A DNA stretch of 50,937 bases from Candidatus Saccharimonadota bacterium (GCA_017511645.1 JAFWJH010000007.1:1-50937), one strand, 5' to 3'. Shown: positions 38,138 through 48,053, numbered from the stretch's first letter. The notes: generated from the sequence alone by a model not told the origin. A program made the numbers and translations.

Positions 38138-40873
38138 ATGGAACCTTGGGTGGTAGCTTTGATTGTAATTGGTGCTATAGGTATTATAGCGGCAATTTTT
38201 GGCGGCGCCTATATTTCTAAGCTTCGCAAAGTTAAAAAATACGAGCGTGGCCTTAAGATGGTACCACTTTTGATTCATCTCCCGCCCACTACCGATGATA
38301 TAGATGGTGGAGGCAGAGACAAGCGCGACATTGCAAACGAAGCCATCTCTAAGGCTCAGGTGATGTACTCTATACTTGCCTCCACGATTACTAAAGGAAT
38401 GAAAACTAAACTTTACGGCCAGCGTCACTTCTCGTTAGAGATTATCGCTAAAGACGGCATCGTCAAATATTACGCTATCGTCCCAGCCGTACTTACTGAG
38501 ACCGTACGCCAAGCTTTGCAATCTGCCTACCCCACAGCTAGGCTAGAGGAAAAGCGCGAAGAGAACATTTTTAGGGGTGGCGGTGGCGTAGAGGCGGTAG
38601 CTGGTGCAGAGCTTACACTTAACAAAGATTATTATTACCCGATTGCTACATACGAAGATACTAAGCGTGATGCTCAAATGGCAATGCTAAACGCATTATC
38701 CAGTGTGGGTAAAGATGAAGGTGCGGCTGTACAAATTTTGTTCCGTCCTGCGCAAAAAAATTGGTCTGAGGCTGGCAAACAATATATCGAAAACCTCCAA
38801 AAAGGCAAGACCAAGAAGACTGTCGGGGCTAATCTCGGCGATTTTGCTATAGATCTTATCCGTGCCCCCTGGGAGGTACCACCAGAACATGAAAAGTCCG
38901 AAAAGGAAACCGTCACCAACATAAAACAAGATGAAATTGCCGCTATCACCAATAAAATGCGTTTTCCGGCTTTTGAGACCTTGATTAGAGTCATAGCCAG
39001 CTCTGATAATAAGTCCCGTTCAGAAGCGATTATGGGGGGTATCGTTTCGGCTTTTTCCCAATTTAACTCTCCAGAGCTTAATGGCTTTAAGGTTAACACT
39101 TTTCGCGACCCTAAGAAGATAGCTATAGATTACACTTTTAGGTTTTTCCCGCTTAGAAATCGATCTAGTATCCTAAATAGCGTAGAACTCGCTTCCATTT
39201 TTCATTTACCAGAGCAGAGCGCTATCCCTAATTCTCAGGTAGAGCGTCAGCTCACCAAGCAAGTAGATGGCCCTGCCAGATTGGCTACCGAAGGTATCTT
39301 TCTTGGCACTAATGAGTTTCGTGGCGTCGAAAAAGCCATTTACCTCGATGATAAAAATCGCCGCCGCCACATGTACGTAATCGGTCAAACTGGTATGGGT
39401 AAATCAGTCTTCCTCGAGAACCTCGCCTTTCAGGATATGTGTGACGGACGCGGTTTTGCGTTTATCGATCCGCACGGTGACGCCGTCGAGGCTCTCCTCC
39501 AGCGCGTGCCAGAGGAGCGTATCGACGACGTCATCTATTTCGACCCTTCAGATATTGAACACCCCGTCGGCATGAATATGTTCGAATTTTCCACCCCAGA
39601 TCAAAAAGATTTTATCGTTCAAGAGGGGATTAGTATGTTACAATCTCTCTTTGACCCCAATAACCAAGGTTTCTTCGGTCCGCGTGGCCAGCATATGTTC
39701 CGCAATGCCGCACTTCTCTTGATGGCCGACCCAGCTGGCGCTACTTTTATCGATATCCCACAATGCTTCACCGACGCGGAATTCGTCAAATCTAAGCTCA
39801 AATATGTCACCGATAAGGCTGTCTATGACTACTGGACCAAAGAGTTCCCACAGTCGCAAAAATCTAACGACGCCGGCGAGGTGATCACCTGGTTCGCCTC
39901 TAAATGGGGTCCGTTTATCTCTAATACCATCATGAGAAACACTCTTGGTCAGGTAAAATCTGGTTTCAATATTCGTGAAATTATGGATAATAAGAAGATT
40001 TTTCTTGTTAACCTGTCTAAAGGAAATCTCGGCGATATCAACTCTAATCTTCTAGGTATGATTTTTGTGATGAAGTTCCAGCAGGCTGCCATGAGTCGCC
40101 AGGATATCCCTGAGGACCAGCGCAAAGACTTTTGCCTCTATGTAGATGAGTTTCAAAACTTCGCCACCGATAGTTTCGAATCTATCCTCTCTGAAGCTCG
40201 GAAATACCGTCTCAACCTTATCGTTGCGAACCAGTTTATGACACAGCTTACCGATAAGATTAGGGAGGCCCTGCTCGGCAACGTCGGCACCATCATCTGT
40301 GGGCGTGTAGGTGTAACCGACGCCGACCTCATGGTTAAGGCTTTTACCCCTACCTTTACAGCTGAAGATCTCACTAAGACCCCTAATTTCCACGCTGTTG
40401 CTAAGGTAATGATGTTTGATATGCCATCCGCGCCATTTACTATGCATTTGCCAGCCCCGATGGGCGAACCAAACAGGGAACTCATGGATACCTTAAAGGC
40501 CTATTCAGCTACCAGATTTGGCAAAACTCGTGCCGAAGTTGAGAAAGAAATCAACGATAGGTGGAATGCGGCTGAGAAGGCCAAGCAAAAATCCTCTCCG
40601 GAGCCATCCAGAGAGCCTGTGGACGTAGTTATGGTCGAAGACGTAAAAGATACCACCCCAGCGCCAAACCCTGCTGAGAAGGCCCCAGAAACGCCCAAAA
40701 AAGGCTTTTTAGATAACTGGATCGCCAAACGACCCACTTCTGCCCCACAATCCGCCCCAGATCCACAGTCCACTCCCGCCTTACAGCCAACACCTGCACC
40801 ACAGCCAACTCCACCCGCCCAGGTACCGGAGCCCAAATCTCAGCCAAATGAAGCTGTCTTCAGGATACGATAA
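38138..40873 (+). CDS. VirD4/TraG-like type IV secretion coupling ATPase
   Basis: 911 residues. One N-terminal membrane helix (about 4-26) is followed by a domain of about 330 residues. The RecA-like motor has Walker A 'GQTGMGKSVFLENL' (about 420), 'FAFIDPHGDAVEALLQRVP', Walker B 'FCLYVDEFQNFATDSFESIL' (about 665) and the 'NLIVANQFMTQL' sensor. The C-terminal about 100 residues are Pro/Gln/Ala-rich and disordered. In CPR genomes such ATPases accompany VirB4-like proteins and pili. No other T4SS gene is in the window, so DNA or protein export cannot be told apart. GAGGGAG precedes the ATG. Confidence 0.82.
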   Translation: MEPWVVALIVIGAIGIIAAIFGGAYISKLRKVKKYERGLKMVPLLIHLPPTTDDIDGGGRDKRDIANEAISKAQVMYSILASTITKGMKTKLYGQRHFSLEIIAKDGIVKYYAIVPAVLTETVRQALQSAYPTARLEEKREENIFRGGGGVEAVAGAELTLNKDYYYPIATYEDTKRDAQMAMLNALSSVGKDEGAAVQILFRPAQKNWSEAGKQYIENLQKGKTKKTVGANLGDFAIDLIRAPWEVPPEHEKSEKETVTNIKQDEIAAITNKMRFPAFETLIRVIASSDNKSRSEAIMGGIVSAFSQFNSPELNGFKVNTFRDPKKIAIDYTFRFFPLRNRSSILNSVELASIFHLPEQSAIPNSQVERQLTKQVDGPARLATEGIFLGTNEFRGVEKAIYLDDKNRRRHMYVIGQTGMGKSVFLENLAFQDMCDGRGFAFIDPHGDAVEALLQRVPEERIDDVIYFDPSDIEHPVGMNMFEFSTPDQKDFIVQEGISMLQSLFDPNNQGFFGPRGQHMFRNAALLLMADPAGATFIDIPQCFTDAEFVKSKLKYVTDKAVYDYWTKEFPQSQKSNDAGEVITWFASKWGPFISNTIMRNTLGQVKSGFNIREIMDNKKIFLVNLSKGNLGDINSNLLGMIFVMKFQQAAMSRQDIPEDQRKDFCLYVDEFQNFATDSFESILSEARKYRLNLIVANQFMTQLTDKIREALLGNVGTIICGRVGVTDADLMVKAFTPTFTAEDLTKTPNFHAVAKVMMFDMPSAPFTMHLPAPMGEPNRELMDTLKAYSATRFGKTRAEVEKEINDRWNAAEKAKQKSSPEPSREPVDVVMVEDVKDTTPAPNPAEKAPETPKKGFLDNWIAKRPTSAPQSAPDPQSTPALQPTPAPQPTPPAQVPEPKSQPNEAVFRIR

Positions 40874-40878
40874 TATGT

Positions 40879-40884
40879 TATAAT
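40879..40884 (+). promoter_or_regulatory. Extended -10 box of iscU, leaderless
   Basis: TGT-TATAAT, 7 nt before the ATG at 40892, starting just after the TAA of the VirD4-like gene. Confidence 0.6.
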
Positions 40885-40891
40885 AGAGACC

Positions 40892-41293
40892 ATGAAAGAA
40901 GGTCAAGACTGGATCTATACCGATATTGTAAAAGATCATTTTTTGAATCCTCGTAATTTCTTGATGGGCGATGAGAGCCAGTTTAAGTATGATGCCACTG
41001 GTATCGTCGGTAACCCTATCTGTGGTGATCAGATGAGAATGTTTATCAAAGTAGATAAAGATACCGACAGGATCACCGATCTCCGCTGGAAAACTTACGG
41101 CTGTGCTTCGGCTATCGCCTCCACCTCTGCTCTATCAGAGCTCGCTAAAGGCAAGACCCTAGATGAGGCCCTCAATATTACCGCCAAAGATATCGACGAT
41201 TATCTTGGCAACCTCCCTAAACACAAGTTCCATTGCTCTGTTCTCGGCCATGATGCTCTGAGGGATGCTATCGAGAATTATCGGCAGCAATAG
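40892..41293 (+). CDS. iscU: Fe-S cluster scaffold protein IscU/SufU-like
   Basis: 133 residues with the three scaffold cysteines in context: 'GNPICGDQM', 'TYGCASAIASTSAL' and 'HCSVLG'. The Asp after the first Cys is the known assembly-site residue. It accepts sulfur from the cysteine desulfurase encoded opposite. No SufU-type insertion of about 20 residues is seen, so IscU/NifU-N is the better match. It is convergent with iscS, overlapping by 26 nt at the 3' ends. Confidence 0.9.
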   Translation: MKEGQDWIYTDIVKDHFLNPRNFLMGDESQFKYDATGIVGNPICGDQMRMFIKVDKDTDRITDLRWKTYGCASAIASTSALSELAKGKTLDEALNITAKDIDDYLGNLPKHKFHCSVLGHDALRDAIENYRQQ

Positions 41294-42407
41294 TGCTAAT
41301 CTGCTGCAATCTATTAATCACGCCAGGTAACACGTCCATTACTCTGTCTATGTCCTCCATTGTATTATCTAACCCAAAAGAAAATCTTATCGACGAATGC
41401 GCCACCTCTGCGTCCCCAGTTTTTGCCATCAATACATGCGATGGTTTGGTGTCGCCAGCTGCACAGGCCGAACCCGTAGATACGATTATGCCTTCAGCAT
41501 CTAAATATAACTGGATCGACTCTCCCTCAGCCGCCCGAAACGATACGTTTAGGATATTTGGTAGAGAAGCGCCAGATTTAATATCGGTGTTTAACGAGCT
41601 GCCCGGTATTTCGGCCAAAATTCGCTTTGCTAAGTGGTCACGCAGCCTTCTTACCTCTGTATCATAGCTTTTCCAAGTTTGGTCTTTTAGCACTCTCTCT
41701 AGCGCAGTGCCAAACCCAACAATCCCCACCGTATTATAGGTACCACCTCGCCTCTTATTCTCTTGATTACCACCGACGATCAGCGGCCGAAACGGTACTC
41801 CTTTTCGCACATATAGCGCCCCCACTCCTATTGGCCCACCAATCTTATGCGCCGAAAAGGTCGCATAATCTAGTCCCAGAGCCTTTATGTCTATAGGTAT
41901 TTTTCCTAATGCCTGAGTTAAATCTGAATGCAAATAAGCCTTCCTTCTCTCTGTTACTAACGGTTTACCCCATTCATTTTTCGCTTCAAATAGCCCAGAG
42001 CTAGAGTATTCGCCCCTGTCTATATCTGGTAAATCTAAAATCTCCCCCAGCTCATTATTTGCCAGCATGTAAGAGTATAGCTTTGGCAACTTATCTCCAG
42101 TATACATCTTAGCTGCCTCTATAATCGAATGGTGCTCTAGAGGCGAAGTCTCAATCTGGCAGCCCTCAAAAGTCCGAATCACGGTATTATTACTCTCCGA
42201 CGCCCCAGAGGTAAAAATAATCTCCTCCGGTTCAGCATTAATTAGCTTTGCTAAGAGCTCTCTAGTATGATCTATCTCGTTCATCGCTAGGTGTCCAGGT
42301 GTATGTAGTGCCGAAGCATTCGCAAATAGCCGCCTTTCAGCCGCCTGCATCGCCTCTATCACCTCCGGTAACATCGGCGCCGTTGCCGCATAGTCCAGAT
42401 ATGTCAT
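41268..42407 (-). CDS. iscS: Cysteine desulfurase IscS/NifS-like
   Basis: 379 residues. It takes sulfur from cysteine for Fe-S clusters and tRNA thiolation. The PLP Lys is in 'FSAHKIGGPIGVGALYV'. The catalytic Cys loop is 'STGSACAAGDTKPSHVL', the longer IscS/group I loop. N-terminal 'YLDYAATAP' and 'GASESNN' are typical. Its minus-strand -10 box TGG-TATAAT (42415-42420) is 7 nt before the ATG, so it also looks leaderless. The 26-nt tail-to-tail overlap with iscU means the two transcripts are antisense at their ends. Confidence 0.93.
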   Translation of the reverse strand: MTYLDYAATAPMLPEVIEAMQAAERRLFANASALHTPGHLAMNEIDHTRELLAKLINAEPEEIIFTSGASESNNTVIRTFEGCQIETSPLEHHSIIEAAKMYTGDKLPKLYSYMLANNELGEILDLPDIDRGEYSSSGLFEAKNEWGKPLVTERRKAYLHSDLTQALGKIPIDIKALGLDYATFSAHKIGGPIGVGALYVRKGVPFRPLIVGGNQENKRRGGTYNTVGIVGFGTALERVLKDQTWKSYDTEVRRLRDHLAKRILAEIPGSSLNTDIKSGASLPNILNVSFRAAEGESIQLYLDAEGIIVSTGSACAAGDTKPSHVLMAKTGDAEVAHSSIRFSFGLDNTMEDIDRVMDVLPGVINRLQQISTIAADNSR

Positions 42408-42414
42408 ACTAGTA

Positions 42415-42420
42415 ATTATA
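42415..42420 (-). promoter_or_regulatory. Extended -10 box of iscS, leaderless
   Basis: On the minus strand TGG-TATAAT, 7 nt before the ATG at 42407. Confidence 0.6.
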
Positions 42421-42478
42421 CCACACGACGAATGACAGCTTTTTCGGGAGAGAGCAAAAGCTGGCAGGGCTGGCGGAC

Positions 42479-42507
42479 TTGTTTTTTTATCTAATAAGGT
42501 GTATACT
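42479..42507 (+). promoter_or_regulatory. Promoter of gyrB-gyrA
   Basis: TTGTTT (42479-42484), 17 nt, TATACT (42502-42507). The start is near 42514, with AGAGGT before the ATG at 42537. Confidence 0.72.
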
Positions 42508-42536
42508 ATAGGGGTATATTAAGAAGAGGTATAAAA

Positions 42537-44522
42537 ATGTCTGATAAAGCGGGAGATTACGACTCGTCAGAGATTCGCGTGCTAGAAGGCCTTGAGCCAG
42601 TTCGCTTGCGTCCAGGTATGTATATCGGCTCCACCGGTTATGATGGCCTGCACCATCTTATCAAAGAGATCGCCGACAACTCCATCGACGAAGCCATTGC
42701 GGGCTACGCAAATAAAATAGAAATCACCATCCTTACCGACGGCGGTGTCCGTATCGATGATAACGGTCGCGGTATTCCAGTAGATATTCACCCTAAAACG
42801 GGCAAATCTACTCTAGAGACAGTACTCACCGTCCTCCATGCTGGTGGTAAGTTCGGTGACGGTGGCTACAAGGTGTCGTCTGGCCTTCACGGTGTCGGCT
42901 CCTCGGTAGTAAACGCCCTTTCTACTCGTATGATTGCCGAAGTTTACAGAGATGGCAAGACTCACCATATCGAGTTTGACACTGGTAAACCCACGTCTGA
43001 TCTCAAGATTACCAAAGGCACTCCGCGCGAATCTGGTACCTCTATCACTTTTTATCCAGACCCCTCAATTTTTAAAGAAACTACTACTTTTGATTACAGT
43101 TGGGTATCAAATTATGCTCGTCATCAGGCCTACCTTACCAAAGGCATCCTAATTATCGTAAGAGATGAGCGCACTGGTGCGCAGGAGTCCTTCTATTTTG
43201 AAGGTGGCATCAAGAGCTATGTTAAGCGCCTAAATAATGGTAAAGAGGTGCTCTCTGATGATATTTTCTATGTCGATAAGCAAATCGGTGATTCTGCTGT
43301 CGAAATCGCTCTCCAATACAATGATTCTTACGCTGAGACCATGAAGCCTTTCGCCAACAACGTTCTTACTCCTGATGGCGGTATGCATGTGGTGGGCTTT
43401 CGCACCGGTCTTACCCGTACAGTCAATGACTACGCCCGCAAAAACGGCCTCTTAAAAGAAAAAGACGACAATCTTACCGGTGATGATATTAAAGAAGGCC
43501 TCACTGCTGTTATCTTGGTCAAGCTGCCAGATCCTCAATTCGAAGGTCAGACCAAAAACAAGCTTGGTAACCCAGAGGTACGTGGCTATGTCGACAAGGT
43601 CATGACCGAATACTTCGGCTACTATCTCGAAGAAAACCCCGCCATCGCCAAGAAAATTGTTAATAAAGCGACTTTGGCTGCCCGCGCTCGCAAAGCTGCT
43701 CGCGCCGCCAGAGATAACGTTATTAGAAAAGGCGCTTTCGAGGGGCTCAATCTCCCGTCCAAGCTCGCCGATTGTTCCTCTAGAAACAGGGAAGATTGCG
43801 AACTCTTCATCGTAGAGGGTAACTCTGCTGCTGGTTCGGCCAAAGAGGGCCGTAACCCTCAGATTCAGGCTATCTTGCCACTCAGAGGCAAAGTCCTAAA
43901 TACCGAGCGCGCCCGTCTTGATAAGATGCTCGCCAACCAAGAGTTAGTATCTCTGATTAAGGGCCTTGGTGTAGGTATTGGCGAACAGTTTAATATCGAA
44001 GGCTTACGTTACGACAAAATTATCTTCATGACCGATGCCGATGTTGATGGTCTTCATATTGCTACGCTTCTGATGACTTTCTTCTTCCGTTACATGCCAC
44101 AGGTTATCGAGGAAGGCCACGTTTATCTAGCTAAGCCACCTCTGTTTGGTCTCATCAAGGGTACCGGCAACACTCGCAAGATAGACTACCTCTATGACGA
44201 AGTTGCTCTCGAGAACAAATTATCCGAAAAAATTGAAGAGCGACGCAAAAACGGCACCAAGATCGACGAATCCCAAGAGCGCTTCAAACAAGCAGGCTAC
44301 ACCGCTCAGCAACGCTTTAAGGGTCTCGGCGAAATGGATGCCAAACAGCTTTGGGAAACCACTATGGACCCAGAGAATCGCATCCTAGTTCAGGTTCACA
44401 TCGATGATGCCGAAAAAGCTGACGCAGTATTTACGAAGTTAATGGGAGACCAGGTCGACCTCCGTAAAAACTTCATCCAGGCCGGCGCCGCTAGTGTCGA
44501 TTTGGACGATTTGGATTTCTAA
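42537..44522 (+). CDS. gyrB: DNA gyrase subunit B
   Basis: 661 residues. GHKL ATPase: 'IKEIADNSIDEAIAGYA', 'DDNGRGIPVDIHPKTGKSTLE', 'SSGLHGVGSSVVNALS'. The transducer domain follows. Toprim: 'EGNSAAGSAKEGRNPQIQAILPLRGKVLN' and 'DADVDGLHIATLLMTFFFRYMP'. The end 'RFKGLGEMDAKQLWETTMDP' is the usual C-terminal signature. With gyrA, 9 nt downstream, it forms the A2B2 gyrase that supercoils DNA. Confidence 0.96.
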   Translation: MSDKAGDYDSSEIRVLEGLEPVRLRPGMYIGSTGYDGLHHLIKEIADNSIDEAIAGYANKIEITILTDGGVRIDDNGRGIPVDIHPKTGKSTLETVLTVLHAGGKFGDGGYKVSSGLHGVGSSVVNALSTRMIAEVYRDGKTHHIEFDTGKPTSDLKITKGTPRESGTSITFYPDPSIFKETTTFDYSWVSNYARHQAYLTKGILIIVRDERTGAQESFYFEGGIKSYVKRLNNGKEVLSDDIFYVDKQIGDSAVEIALQYNDSYAETMKPFANNVLTPDGGMHVVGFRTGLTRTVNDYARKNGLLKEKDDNLTGDDIKEGLTAVILVKLPDPQFEGQTKNKLGNPEVRGYVDKVMTEYFGYYLEENPAIAKKIVNKATLAARARKAARAARDNVIRKGAFEGLNLPSKLADCSSRNREDCELFIVEGNSAAGSAKEGRNPQIQAILPLRGKVLNTERARLDKMLANQELVSLIKGLGVGIGEQFNIEGLRYDKIIFMTDADVDGLHIATLLMTFFFRYMPQVIEEGHVYLAKPPLFGLIKGTGNTRKIDYLYDEVALENKLSEKIEERRKNGTKIDESQERFKQAGYTAQQRFKGLGEMDAKQLWETTMDPENRILVQVHIDDAEKADAVFTKLMGDQVDLRKNFIQAGAASVDLDDLDF

Positions 44523-44531
44523 GGAGAAAAT

Positions 44532-47027
44532 ATGGAAGAAAATATCGAAAAACCAGAAATTATTGAAAATATCCCAGAGGGTATCGAACGTCGTGGCGTC
44601 GAGAATACCATGGAAGAATACTTCCTCAAGTATTCTATGTCGGTGATTGTGGATCGTGCTCTCCCCGATGTCCGCGACGGTTTAAAGCCGGTTAACCGCC
44701 GTATTCTCTATACCATGAACAAAAACGGCTGGAAGGCCCCTCATGCTACGGTGAAGTCTGCTCGTATCGTCGGTGACGTCATGGGCAAATATCACCCTCA
44801 TGGCGACTCCTCTATTTATATGGCTATGGTCAACCTCGCCCAGCCTTGGAAGATGCGCTACACCCTTATCGAAGGCCAAGGTAACTTCGGCTCCATGGAT
44901 GGCGACGAGCCAGCCGCCTATCGTTACACCGAGGCTCGCATGGATAAAGTTGGCGCTGAGCTACTTACCGATATCGAGAAAGACACCGTAGATTTTCGTG
45001 ACAACTTCGATGGCACCGAGCAAGAGCCAGTGGTCTTGCCAGCTGCTCTCCCGAATATCCTCCTAAACGGCCAAATGGGTATAGCCGTTGGTATGGCTAC
45101 CAACATTCCGCCGCACAACCTCGGTGAGCTAGTGGATGCCACTGTCGCCCAGATTGATGACCCCGAGATTACCTTAGACGGCCTCATGAAATACGTCAAA
45201 GGCCCAGATTTCCCAACCGGCGCCGAAGTTTATGGTGGCGCCCCGATGCGCCAAGCCTATGCCACCGGTAAAGGCTCTGTAGTGATGCGTGCCGTTACTA
45301 ATATCGAAGAGCGCAAAAATGGCCGCTATAATATCGTCATTACCGAAGTCCCTTACGGTATGAGTAAAGAAGGCTTTATCGAGAAAGTCCGCGAGCTAGT
45401 CTTAGCTAAGAAGTTAGACCATATCGCCGACGCTCGTGACGAATCTGCGCGTGGCAAGATCCGCATTGTAGTAGAGCTCAAAAAAGACGCCTTCCCCAAG
45501 AAGATTCTAAACCAACTCTACAAGATGACCGGCCTCCAAACCGCCTTCCACTACAATATGCTTGCTCTCGTCGATGGCATTCAGCCTCGCATCCTCGGTC
45601 TCAAAGAGATTTTGGGTGAGTTTATCAAGCATCGCCAAAAGGTCGTGCGTCGTCGCACCGAGTTTGAGTTAAAGAAGGCCAAAGAGCGCGCCCATATCTT
45701 GGAAGGCTTGAAGATTGCGCTTGACAATATCGATGAAGTCATCAAAGTCATCCGCGCCTCTTACGATGATGCCGACAAACAACTCATGGAGAGATTTGGT
45801 CTTTCCGAGATCCAGGCCAACGCTATCTTACAGATGCAACTTCGCCGCCTCCAAGGCCTAGAGCGTGACAAGATCGAAGAAGAGTTAAAACAACTCCATG
45901 ACCTCATCAAGAAGTTAGAGGCTATCCTCGCCGACGAAAACGAGATCTTAAGAGTCATCAAAGAAGAGCTTCTCGCCCTCAAGGCCAAGTATGGCGACGA
46001 GCGCCGCTCCAAGATTATCAATCACGAGGTCGGTAAGTTCTCCGAAGAAGAGCTCATTCCAGAGGAGGAAAGCGTAATCTTACTCACCTCTGAGAATTAC
46101 ATGAAACGCGTCCCGCAAACTGATTTCCGCAAGCAAAACCGCGGCGGTAAAGGTAAACGTGGCATGACTACCAAAGAAGAAGACGTCATTGCTCAGATAT
46201 TGACTACAAATTCGCACGACTTCTTACTCTTCTTTACCAATCAAGGCCGGCTCTTCCGTATGAAAGCCTACGAAGTCCCACAAGCTTCTCTAGCCGCCAA
46301 GGGCACCGCTGCGGTCAATATGCTCAATATGCACCCAGAGGAAAAAATCACTGCTATCATCAAGCAAGGCGACGCTGGTGCCAATGGCTACCTCTTTATG
46401 GCTACCAAGAAGGGAACTATCAAAAAGTCCGCTATCAAAGATTTCTACAATGTCCGATCCAATGGTCTCATCGCTATCAAGCTAGACGAAGGTGATGAGC
46501 TCAAGTGGGTCCAAGAGACCACTGGTGAGAACGATATTGTCATCAGTACCTCCGCTGGCCAGGCCACCCGGTTCAACGAAAAAGAGGTCCGTGCTATGGG
46601 TCGCGCCGCCAGAGGCGTACGTGGCATGCGCCTTCGCCCGAAGGACGAAATTGTCGGCATGGACGTAGTGACTGACCCCCAGCAAAAATTAATTGTGATT
46701 TCGGCCAACGGCTATGGCAAAGCTACCCCAGTATCTAACTTCCCACCTCACAAGCGTGGTGGTGTAGGTATCAAGGTAGCCGCCGTTACAGCTAAGACCG
46801 GCCCAATCGTTGCGGTTCACACCTTAGATCCGCTCGCCAAAGAGGTAATCATGATGTCTACCAAGGGTCAAGCCATTCGCGTAGCCATGAAAGAGATCCC
46901 AACGCTCGGTCGCGCCACTCAGGGCGTGCGCATCATGAAGATGAGCGAAGGCGACACCGTAGCCTCTATCGGCATCGTCCTCCCCGAAGAAGAGCAAGAC
47001 AAAACCGTAGAAGAAGATAAAAAATAA
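44532..47027 (+). CDS. gyrA: DNA gyrase subunit A
   Basis: 831 residues. The winged helix has the catalytic Tyr132 in '[10 protein letters not shown]'. The C-terminal beta-pinwheel carries the GyrA box as '[10 protein letters not shown]' (about 539), which wraps DNA and marks it as gyrase rather than topo IV. In the quinolone-binding helix the E. coli sequence G-D-S-A-V-Y-D reads G-D-S-S-I-Y-M: Ser83 is kept (S93) but the acidic residue at 87 is Met (M97). AAGGAG precedes the ATG. The terminator overlaps the convergent LRV gene. Confidence 0.96.
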   Translation: MEENIEKPEIIENIPEGIERRGVENTMEEYFLKYSMSVIVDRALPDVRDGLKPVNRRILYTMNKNGWKAPHATVKSARIVGDVMGKYHPHGDSSIYMAMVNLAQPWKMRYTLIEGQGNFGSMDGDEPAAYRYTEARMDKVGAELLTDIEKDTVDFRDNFDGTEQEPVVLPAALPNILLNGQMGIAVGMATNIPPHNLGELVDATVAQIDDPEITLDGLMKYVKGPDFPTGAEVYGGAPMRQAYATGKGSVVMRAVTNIEERKNGRYNIVITEVPYGMSKEGFIEKVRELVLAKKLDHIADARDESARGKIRIVVELKKDAFPKKILNQLYKMTGLQTAFHYNMLALVDGIQPRILGLKEILGEFIKHRQKVVRRRTEFELKKAKERAHILEGLKIALDNIDEVIKVIRASYDDADKQLMERFGLSEIQANAILQMQLRRLQGLERDKIEEELKQLHDLIKKLEAILADENEILRVIKEELLALKAKYGDERRSKIINHEVGKFSEEELIPEEESVILLTSENYMKRVPQTDFRKQNRGGKGKRGMTTKEEDVIAQILTTNSHDFLLFFTNQGRLFRMKAYEVPQASLAAKGTAAVNMLNMHPEEKITAIIKQGDAGANGYLFMATKKGTIKKSAIKDFYNVRSNGLIAIKLDEGDELKWVQETTGENDIVISTSAGQATRFNEKEVRAMGRAARGVRGMRLRPKDEIVGMDVVTDPQQKLIVISANGYGKATPVSNFPPHKRGGVGIKVAAVTAKTGPIVAVHTLDPLAKEVIMMSTKGQAIRVAMKEIPTLGRATQGVRIMKMSEGDTVASIGIVLPEEEQDKTVEEDKK

Positions 47028-47037
47028 AGCAAGTGAA

Positions 47038-47062
47038 AAGGCAGAGTAATTTACTCTGCCTT
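47038..47062. terminator. Bidirectional hairpin between gyrA and the LRV gene
   Basis: AAGGCAGAGTA (47038-47048), loop ATT, TACTCTGCCTT (47052-47062). It contains the stop codon of the minus-strand gene. Confidence 0.75.
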
Positions 47063-47761
47063 AGCCTGTTCCTTGAGAATTGATATGAAAGCATCTGTGC
47101 TTTCCGCGGCGGTTCGCACATACCAATCTTCATCTTTAGAGAGTTCTGATCGTATTTCACCCGGAGTATTATGGTTTTGTGCTACTTTAGATCTTACTCT
47201 ACTAGATTCATCCTTAGACAACATTTCCAGAATCTCTATCGGCGTGTTCGAATTTCCTGCTACTCCCCACCTCACATCACTTTCGTTGTCCTCAGAAAGT
47301 GCCAATAATACGTCGATTGGGGTATTTGCGTTTCTCGCCACGCATTCTCGTACAACCCCATATTCATCCTTAGACAACATTTCCAGAATCTCTATCGGCG
47401 TGTTCGAATTTCCTGCTACCCCTGCTCTTGTTGCGATAACTTCGTCTCTAGAAAGTCTTACCAGAGCTTCTGCGGGCGTATTCTGATTATGTGCCACACT
47501 GCGGCGCACATCTCTGTCATCATCCCTAGAAAGCTTTGCGAGAACATCCGTAGGTGTTTTTTTGTTGTCCGCTACGGCCTGCCGTACATCCCCAACTTCA
47601 TCTCTAGAAAGTTTTACCAGAGCCTCGATAGGAGTATTTGGATTATCTGTTACGACATAACGCACCTCCATATCATCATCCTCAGAAAGTTTCATTAGGA
47701 TTTCTGGGGCGGTAGTGGGGTCTTCCGCTGTGCGTAATTTTGCCTCCACTTCATTCTTCAT
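47051..47761 (-). CDS. LRV/HEAT-like repeat protein
   Basis: 236 residues made almost wholly of about nine 24-residue units of the form N-x-N-T-P-x-E-x-L-x-x-L-S-x-D-x-x-x-x-V-R-x-x-V-A. This is the leucine-rich repeat variant (LRV) type, an alpha solenoid for binding proteins. There is no signal peptide, membrane segment or Fe-S cysteine cluster, which the founding LRV protein has. Two units are identical over more than 50 nt (47211-47263 and 47367-47419), so copies were duplicated recently. AAGGAGG precedes the ATG, with a small GCGG/CCGC hairpin in front. Confidence 0.75.
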   Translation of the reverse strand: MKNEVEAKLRTAEDPTTAPEILMKLSEDDDMEVRYVVTDNPNTPIEALVKLSRDEVGDVRQAVADNKKTPTDVLAKLSRDDDRDVRRSVAHNQNTPAEALVRLSRDEVIATRAGVAGNSNTPIEILEMLSKDEYGVVRECVARNANTPIDVLLALSEDNESDVRWGVAGNSNTPIEILEMLSKDESSRVRSKVAQNHNTPGEIRSELSKDEDWYVRTAAESTDAFISILKEQAKAE

Positions 47762-48053
47762 TATCTTTTTCCTCCTTCTGCGGTTTATCCGCCTTTGTTA
47801 TTTACATTAAATTTATACGAGCACGATCCACCCCAGAAGATGTCCCGCCGCTCATCTTGTCTACCATCTAGATAGACAAAATGAGCAGCAGAACAGGAAA
47901 ATGTAAGTTAATTTACTATGCAGTCTTTTGATTGCATACTAACATTATAACACACATGCTTATTTTTGTCAATCTACTATTGACAAAATAAGACCCTTAT
48001 GCTATAATTAAGAAGATACATTTGTATAGCACATTTAGAAGGAGGGAATTATT
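47762..48053. promoter_or_regulatory. Divergent control region between the LRV gene and the 48054 gene
   Basis: It holds an inverted repeat GCTCATCTTGTCTA/TAGACAAAATGAGC (47850-47863 / 47873-47886, one mismatch) and a second, ATGCAG/TTGCAT, near 47920. The plus-strand promoter is TTGACA (47980-47985), 17 nt, TGC-TATAAT (48003-48008). A perfect 10-bp palindrome TTTTGTCAAT/ATTGACAAAA (47964-47988) overlaps its -35 box, a likely operator. Confidence 0.65.
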
